Shown here one piece after another: positions 14,712 through 17,420 of a stretch of 17,420 nt of DNA. Made by a program: the position numbers and the translations under genes. Where the stretch lies: positions 1-17,420 of the forward strand of contig DAPQ01000057.1 of the NCBI GenBank assembly GCA_002502175.1, in the 5' to 3' direction. Within the stretch, counting starts at the first letter, position 1, and each line of letters opens with the position of its first letter. Under the pieces are notes generated by a model. The model was given only the letters and a program-made list of their open reading frames with translations. It had not been told where the DNA came from and ran no database searches. The DNA is from Euryarchaeota archaeon UBA19 (GTDB taxonomy: Archaea; Thermoplasmatota; Poseidoniia; Poseidoniales; Thalassarchaeaceae).

Positions 14712-15608
14712 TCAGTTGTAGCGCCTATTCAATTCTGAGAATAATTGGCTTGGTATTTCCGAACCAATTGTCATGCGTTCGCCGTCTGGATGATTGAATG
14801 AAAGAGATGTTGCATGGAGGCATAGTCTGTTTACGCTCGCTTTTCCAAATCCATGTCTAGTATCTCCAGCGACTGGATTACCCAGGTGTTGCATATGGAG
14901 TCGAATTTGGGCCCTCCTTCCGGTGTCTATTTTGATGCGGATTAGACTATGTTCGGGGCCTACTTTTTCCTTCTGCCAATGTGTTATGGCTTCTCTACCA
15001 CCACGTTTACCTTTCTCCACCAGTCTGACTCTTTTGTCCTTAGTTTCAAGAATGCGGAGATTGATTGTTCCGCTTTCCTGTGATGGTTCTCTATGAACCA
15101 CTGCGTGGTAGATTCGCTCTACTGATCGGTCTTTGAATTGTTTTTGAAGGATGTCTTTGGTTTCCGCAGAACGCGCGAATATCATGCATCCGGAAGTTTC
15201 TCTATCAAGCCTGTGAACTAAATGAGTCCGAGTTTTACCATTTTCCCATGCCCATTTTGCGACTCTGTCGAACATCGTATCTAGTTCCCCTCTGTCGGTA
15301 GCAACGGAAAGAAGTCCGGCGGGTTTGTTGGCAAGAATTACTTCTGTATCGAAATACAATATCTCAGGTTCAGGAATTGTTTGTTTTGGTTGAGTCTGTG
15401 GTTTGTCGCCATCTGCTTTCGAAAGCACTTCTACCAACGAGCCTTTTTGCACTTTCATGTTTGCTCGAGTTGCCTTATCTCCATCAACTCGGACTCGCCC
15501 GTGATCCACCATTCGACGAAGGGAGTTTCGTTTAGCTGTGGGGTGAAGGGAAGCCAGGACCTCCAGGAGGATTATTTCCTCTGTGGTTTCGACACTGGGG
15601 TCGGACAT
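14712..15608 (-). CDS. RluA-family RNA pseudouridine synthase with S4 domain
   Basis: The 298-residue protein has an N-terminal S4-like RNA-binding domain (about residues 12-65: LLEVLASLHPTAKRNSLRRM... RVRVDGDKA) and a C-terminal RluA catalytic domain. The active-site motif HRLDRETSG (residues 132-140) contains the catalytic Asp135. ILANKPAGLLSVATD and DTGRRAQIRLHMQHLGNPVAGD are the other two family signatures. It would isomerise uridine in rRNA or tRNA; which position cannot be told, so I give no symbol. RluA-type enzymes are typical of bacteria and eukaryotes and uncommon in archaea, which relies mostly on other pseudouridine synthases, so the gene may be of bacterial origin. The ATG at 15608 lies 54 bases after the small membrane protein gene. 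The family call is confident. Confidence 0.93.
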   Translation of the reverse strand: MSDPSVETTEEIILLEVLASLHPTAKRNSLRRMVDHGRVRVDGDKATRANMKVQKGSLVEVLSKADGDKPQTQPKQTIPEPEILYFDTEVILANKPAGLLSVATDRGELDTMFDRVAKWAWENGKTRTHLVHRLDRETSGCMIFARSAETKDILQKQFKDRSVERIYHAVVHREPSQESGTINLRILETKDKRVRLVEKGKRGGREAITHWQKEKVGPEHSLIRIKIDTGRRAQIRLHMQHLGNPVAGDTRHGFGKASVNRLCLHATSLSFNHPDGERMTIGSEIPSQLFSELNRRYN

Positions 15609-15662
15609 ATGCTCCGCAGGGGCAAAATCAATTCAAGCTGACTGTTTGGTCAAGTATTCAAC

Positions 15663-15821
15663 CTACTCGGTCATTTGTGCTATACGGTCGCTCAATAGTA
15701 GAAGCGCCGAAGCCCAAAGGCCGACAAATATCCCTAACTCCTCGTCGCCGTTGAAGTATATGCCAATGCTTCCGAATATAGATGCCAGGCTAGCAAAAAG
15801 TCCTATTTTTCTCCAATCCAT
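15663..15821 (-). CDS. 52-residue two-helix membrane protein of unknown function
   Basis: The frame from ATG 15821 to TAG at 15663 encodes 52 residues: MDWRKIGLFASLASIFGSIG, then IYFNGDEELG, then a second hydrophobic run IFVGLWASALLLL and a short charged tail SDRIAQMTE. Two helices with an acidic turn are the obvious reading, with both ends probably on the same side of the membrane. It has a full Shine-Dalgarno, AGGAGGTG at 15832-15839, ten bases ahead of the ATG. That strong site, plus the ordered pattern of charged and hydrophobic residues, persuades me that it is translated. It stands alone between the repeat-domain membrane protein and the pseudouridine synthase. I do not recognise the family and propose no role. 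Confidence 0.68.
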   Translation of the reverse strand: MDWRKIGLFASLASIFGSIGIYFNGDEELGIFVGLWASALLLLSDRIAQMTE

Positions 15822-15831
15822 TTTGTATTTT

Positions 15832-15839
15832 CACCTCCT
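15832..15839 (-). promoter_or_regulatory. Strong Shine-Dalgarno sequence of the 52-residue protein
   Basis: AGGAGGTG on the minus strand is the longest match to the 16S rRNA 3' end that I saw in the window. It lies 10 bases before ATG 15821. A GTG inside it would open another frame, which I do not support. Confidence 0.7.
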
Positions 15840-15920
15840 AAATCAAAGTTACGTTTATCTTATCGCGTATAGAGGTGTGTCTTTGAAAAAATGTTCCGAG
15901 TTGGGGAAAGTATGCTGGAA

Positions 15921-17420
15921 TTAGTCCTTCCACCATTGGTCATCTTTGGGAATTATCTCAAAGTCGTCTTGGCTATCCAAATTGTATCCACTATCTGAGA
16001 AAACACGTATGCTCCAGCGGCCCTTGGATTTTTCATAGAATCTTGCTTTGTTCACATCTATGTCCCTCAGCCAGTGCCAACGAACACCCTCCTCTCCGTG
16101 ATCGGAGTCTTCGCTGCCACGAGGATAGATACCTACCCAAGCATCGTTGCTAGTGGGAGGATTGTTGATTCTGAAATACACGCCCTTGTTGGTGGTAGCC
16201 TCTAAAATATCGATACTCGATTTTTGGCTACCATCTTGTTTCCTGTGTCTACTTCCCCCCCATATCATTAACAGACTGATTAACGCGATGGAGCTAACAC
16301 CCGTCATGATTGAGCCGCCAATTATCATACCGATGGCTCCAATGACTTCTTCTCCATCTTGGATCCACATGACGGTGGCTTTTGAGCCATCAGAATATTC
16401 TGCACTAATCGTTGTAGTGCCTTTCATACAACCGTAGCATGCTTGTCCCATTTTGATGAGGTTTCTTCCATCCTTATGTTTTTGTTCGACGTGGTCGCCG
16501 AATTCGCATTCGCCAATTTCGAACACTTGTCGACTTTCATCTGGAGGGTTGACTTTCTGATATCCCGTCCACGGGTCAGACATCCAGCTCCCTGAGTGGG
16601 TGGCGCTCACGATGATGTTTTCACAGTGGTCATAGATGCCGTTATTATCGAAGTCCCCCAGTACCGCCTCGATGAAAATGATGAATCCCTGATCGCCCAT
16701 GTCATCTACATCGAAAATTTCCAGAGTGGCATTGGATTCAGATTGGGCTACGAATGATCCGGCTGAAATAGACCCGATGACAAGCAGGGTTACGCCGGGT
16801 CCCAGGAGTAATACGGCGAACACGGCCGCGAACTTGGTCCACCGAGGAGAAGTCTTGCCAGATTTTAACCACGAAGAGATGAGGGTAAACCAAGCGCCCA
16901 CTGCCAAGAATCCGCCAACGCCCGTCAAAATCGCGCCCGGAATTATCATTGCGAGATTATCTTCGCCCACTGATACTGATCCTACAATGAGAAGCGGTAA
17001 ACCGGGAAGCATCAAGAATATACCAAGTAAAGCCGCGAATCTTATTCTTCCGCGCCCTGGCTTTTCAGCCGTCTCATCAAGCGGTTGAGACGCAACAGTC
17101 TGAGCCTTGACTTGGAAGTCTTTTCTTTCGTGTAACCTGTATCCGCCATCTGAGAATACGCGTATGCTCCAATCTCCTACTGCTTGCTTAGGGAACGATG
17201 CGTTGTTCGCATCTAAGTTCCGAAGCCATTTCCATCGCTTGTTTTCCTCTCCATGATCTTGGTCGGGTGCATTCAGTGGGTAGATGCCTACCCAAGCATC
17301 ATTACTGCTTGGACGATTGTTGATTTTGAAACGCACCGGTTTGTCGGGTACTGCTTCTAAAATTTCAATGGGTTCTTGCCATCTGGCGGGAGCGCGCTCT
17401 TGAGTTTTAGCCGCATTTTC
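15921..17420 (-). CDS. Membrane protein with tandem 87-residue WVGIYP domains (N-terminus cut by window edge)
   Basis: The frame is open from base 17420 to the stop at 15921 (499 codons) without an ATG start, so the gene begins beyond the window; a GTG at 17336 would cut into the first domain and is not the start. Order: domain copy 1 (17109-17369), a membrane-associated core with three hydrophobic segments (FAALLGIFLMLPGLPLLIVG, then LAMIIPGAILTGVGGFLAVG, then FAAVFAVLLLGPGVTLLVIG), a ~130-residue probably external domain, another hydrophobic segment (IGMIIGGSIMTGVSSIALIS), and domain copy 2 (15954-16214) at the C-terminus. The external part holds GDFDNNGIYDHCE, like a calcium-binding EF-hand/dockerin loop, and four cysteines in all, including CYGC. 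The repeated domain, with DAWVGIYP, DHGE, W.WLR and WSIRVFSD, slightly resembles SKICH domains, but I would not assign it. Function unknown; a surface or sensory role is a guess. Confidence 0.82.
   Translation of the reverse strand, partial: ENAAKTQERAPARWQEPIEILEAVPDKPVRFKINNRPSSNDAWVGIYPLNAPDQDHGEENKRWKWLRNLDANNASFPKQAVGDWSIRVFSDGGYRLHERKDFQVKAQTVASQPLDETAEKPGRGRIRFAALLGIFLMLPGLPLLIVGSVSVGEDNLAMIIPGAILTGVGGFLAVGAWFTLISSWLKSGKTSPRWTKFAAVFAVLLLGPGVTLLVIGSISAGSFVAQSESNATLEIFDVDDMGDQGFIIFIEAVLGDFDNNGIYDHCENIIVSATHSGSWMSDPWTGYQKVNPPDESRQVFEIGECEFGDHVEQKHKDGRNLIKMGQACYGCMKGTTTISAEYSDGSKATVMWIQDGEEVIGAIGMIIGGSIMTGVSSIALISLLMIWGGSRHRKQDGSQKSSIDILEATTNKGVYFRINNPPTSNDAWVGIYPRGSEDSDHGEEGVRWHWLRDIDVNKARFYEKSKGRWSIRVFSDSGYNLDSQDDFEIIPKDDQWWKD
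15954..16214 (-). repeat. Domain copy 2 of the tandem WVGIYP domain
   Basis: This 87-codon segment runs from IDILEATTNK to DSQDDFEI and aligns without gaps to copy 1 at 17109-17369. By eye about 51 of 87 residues agree, most strongly at SNDAWVGIYP, DHGEE, WLR and WSIRVFSD.GY. It ends 10 residues before the C-terminus. Confidence 0.85.
17109..17369 (-). repeat. Domain copy 1 of the tandem WVGIYP domain
   Basis: This 87-codon segment runs from IEILEAVPDK to ERKDFQV and aligns without gaps to copy 2 at 15954-16214. The 17 visible residues before it (ENAAKTQERAPARWQEP) look like a linker, so further copies may lie upstream of the window. Confidence 0.85.

Noticed and set aside
15921..17336. GTG at 17336 as the start of the tandem-domain membrane protein
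   Set aside because: The residues just upstream (IEILEAVPDKP) match the beginning of domain copy 2, and the frame is open to the window edge, so the true start lies outside.
1..17420. CRISPR arrays, tRNA or rRNA genes, insertion sequences
   Set aside because: Reading both strands showed no regularly spaced repeats, no tRNA-like cloverleaf with a T-loop, no rRNA signature and no transposase.

Overview
The window reads as a stretch of a marine archaeal genome. My best guess is a Marine Group II euryarchaeon (Poseidoniales) or a close relative, with moderate confidence. The evidence is indirect. The M50 protease is of the archaeal HELAHK...GPLDG type, TATA-like boxes lie about 20-35 bases before several starts, and the hydrophobic surface proteins have acidic, Trp-rich ectodomains. 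No rRNA, tRNA, ribosomal protein or other decisive marker gene is present, so the assignment remains an inference. Every gene I can support is on the minus strand, so transcription runs from high to low coordinates.

The centre (3848-12379) is a tightly packed seven-gene heme operon: hemA, a hemC-hemD fusion, hemB, hemL, hemE, hemF and a HemY-type protoporphyrinogen oxidase. Neighbouring genes overlap or lie within about 15 bases of each other, and most starts have a clear Shine-Dalgarno sequence placed inside the previous gene. Together the products would carry glutamyl-tRNA to protoporphyrin IX by the classical, oxygen-dependent route. Only glutamyl-tRNA synthetase (normally elsewhere) and the iron-inserting ferrochelatase are absent. 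Characterised archaea generally make heme from siroheme (the Ahb route), so a complete protoporphyrin operon in an archaeal setting would be notable and suggests acquisition from bacteria. A TATA-like element inside a perfect 6-bp dyad sits just upstream of my preferred hemA start.

Upstream of the operon (12463-17420) are an MMPL/RND-type membrane transporter, an RluA-family pseudouridine synthase, a 52-residue two-helix membrane protein with a strong ribosome binding site, and a membrane protein cut by the window edge. The last carries two colinear 87-residue copies of an unfamiliar domain (about 51 of 87 positions identical by eye) around a membrane-associated core.

Downstream (1-3598) are a secreted S15-type (X-Pro dipeptidyl-peptidase/CocE) lipoprotein whose start codon lies in a GC-rich hairpin, a small zinc-ribbon protein of unknown function, an M50 site-2-type membrane metalloprotease, and a SOUL-family heme-binding protein truncated by the window edge. 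The SOUL protein gives a second heme-related gene outside the operon.

No CRISPR array, insertion sequence, tRNA, rRNA or replication origin was seen. No gene-free stretch exceeds 300 bases; the longest is 3599-3847.
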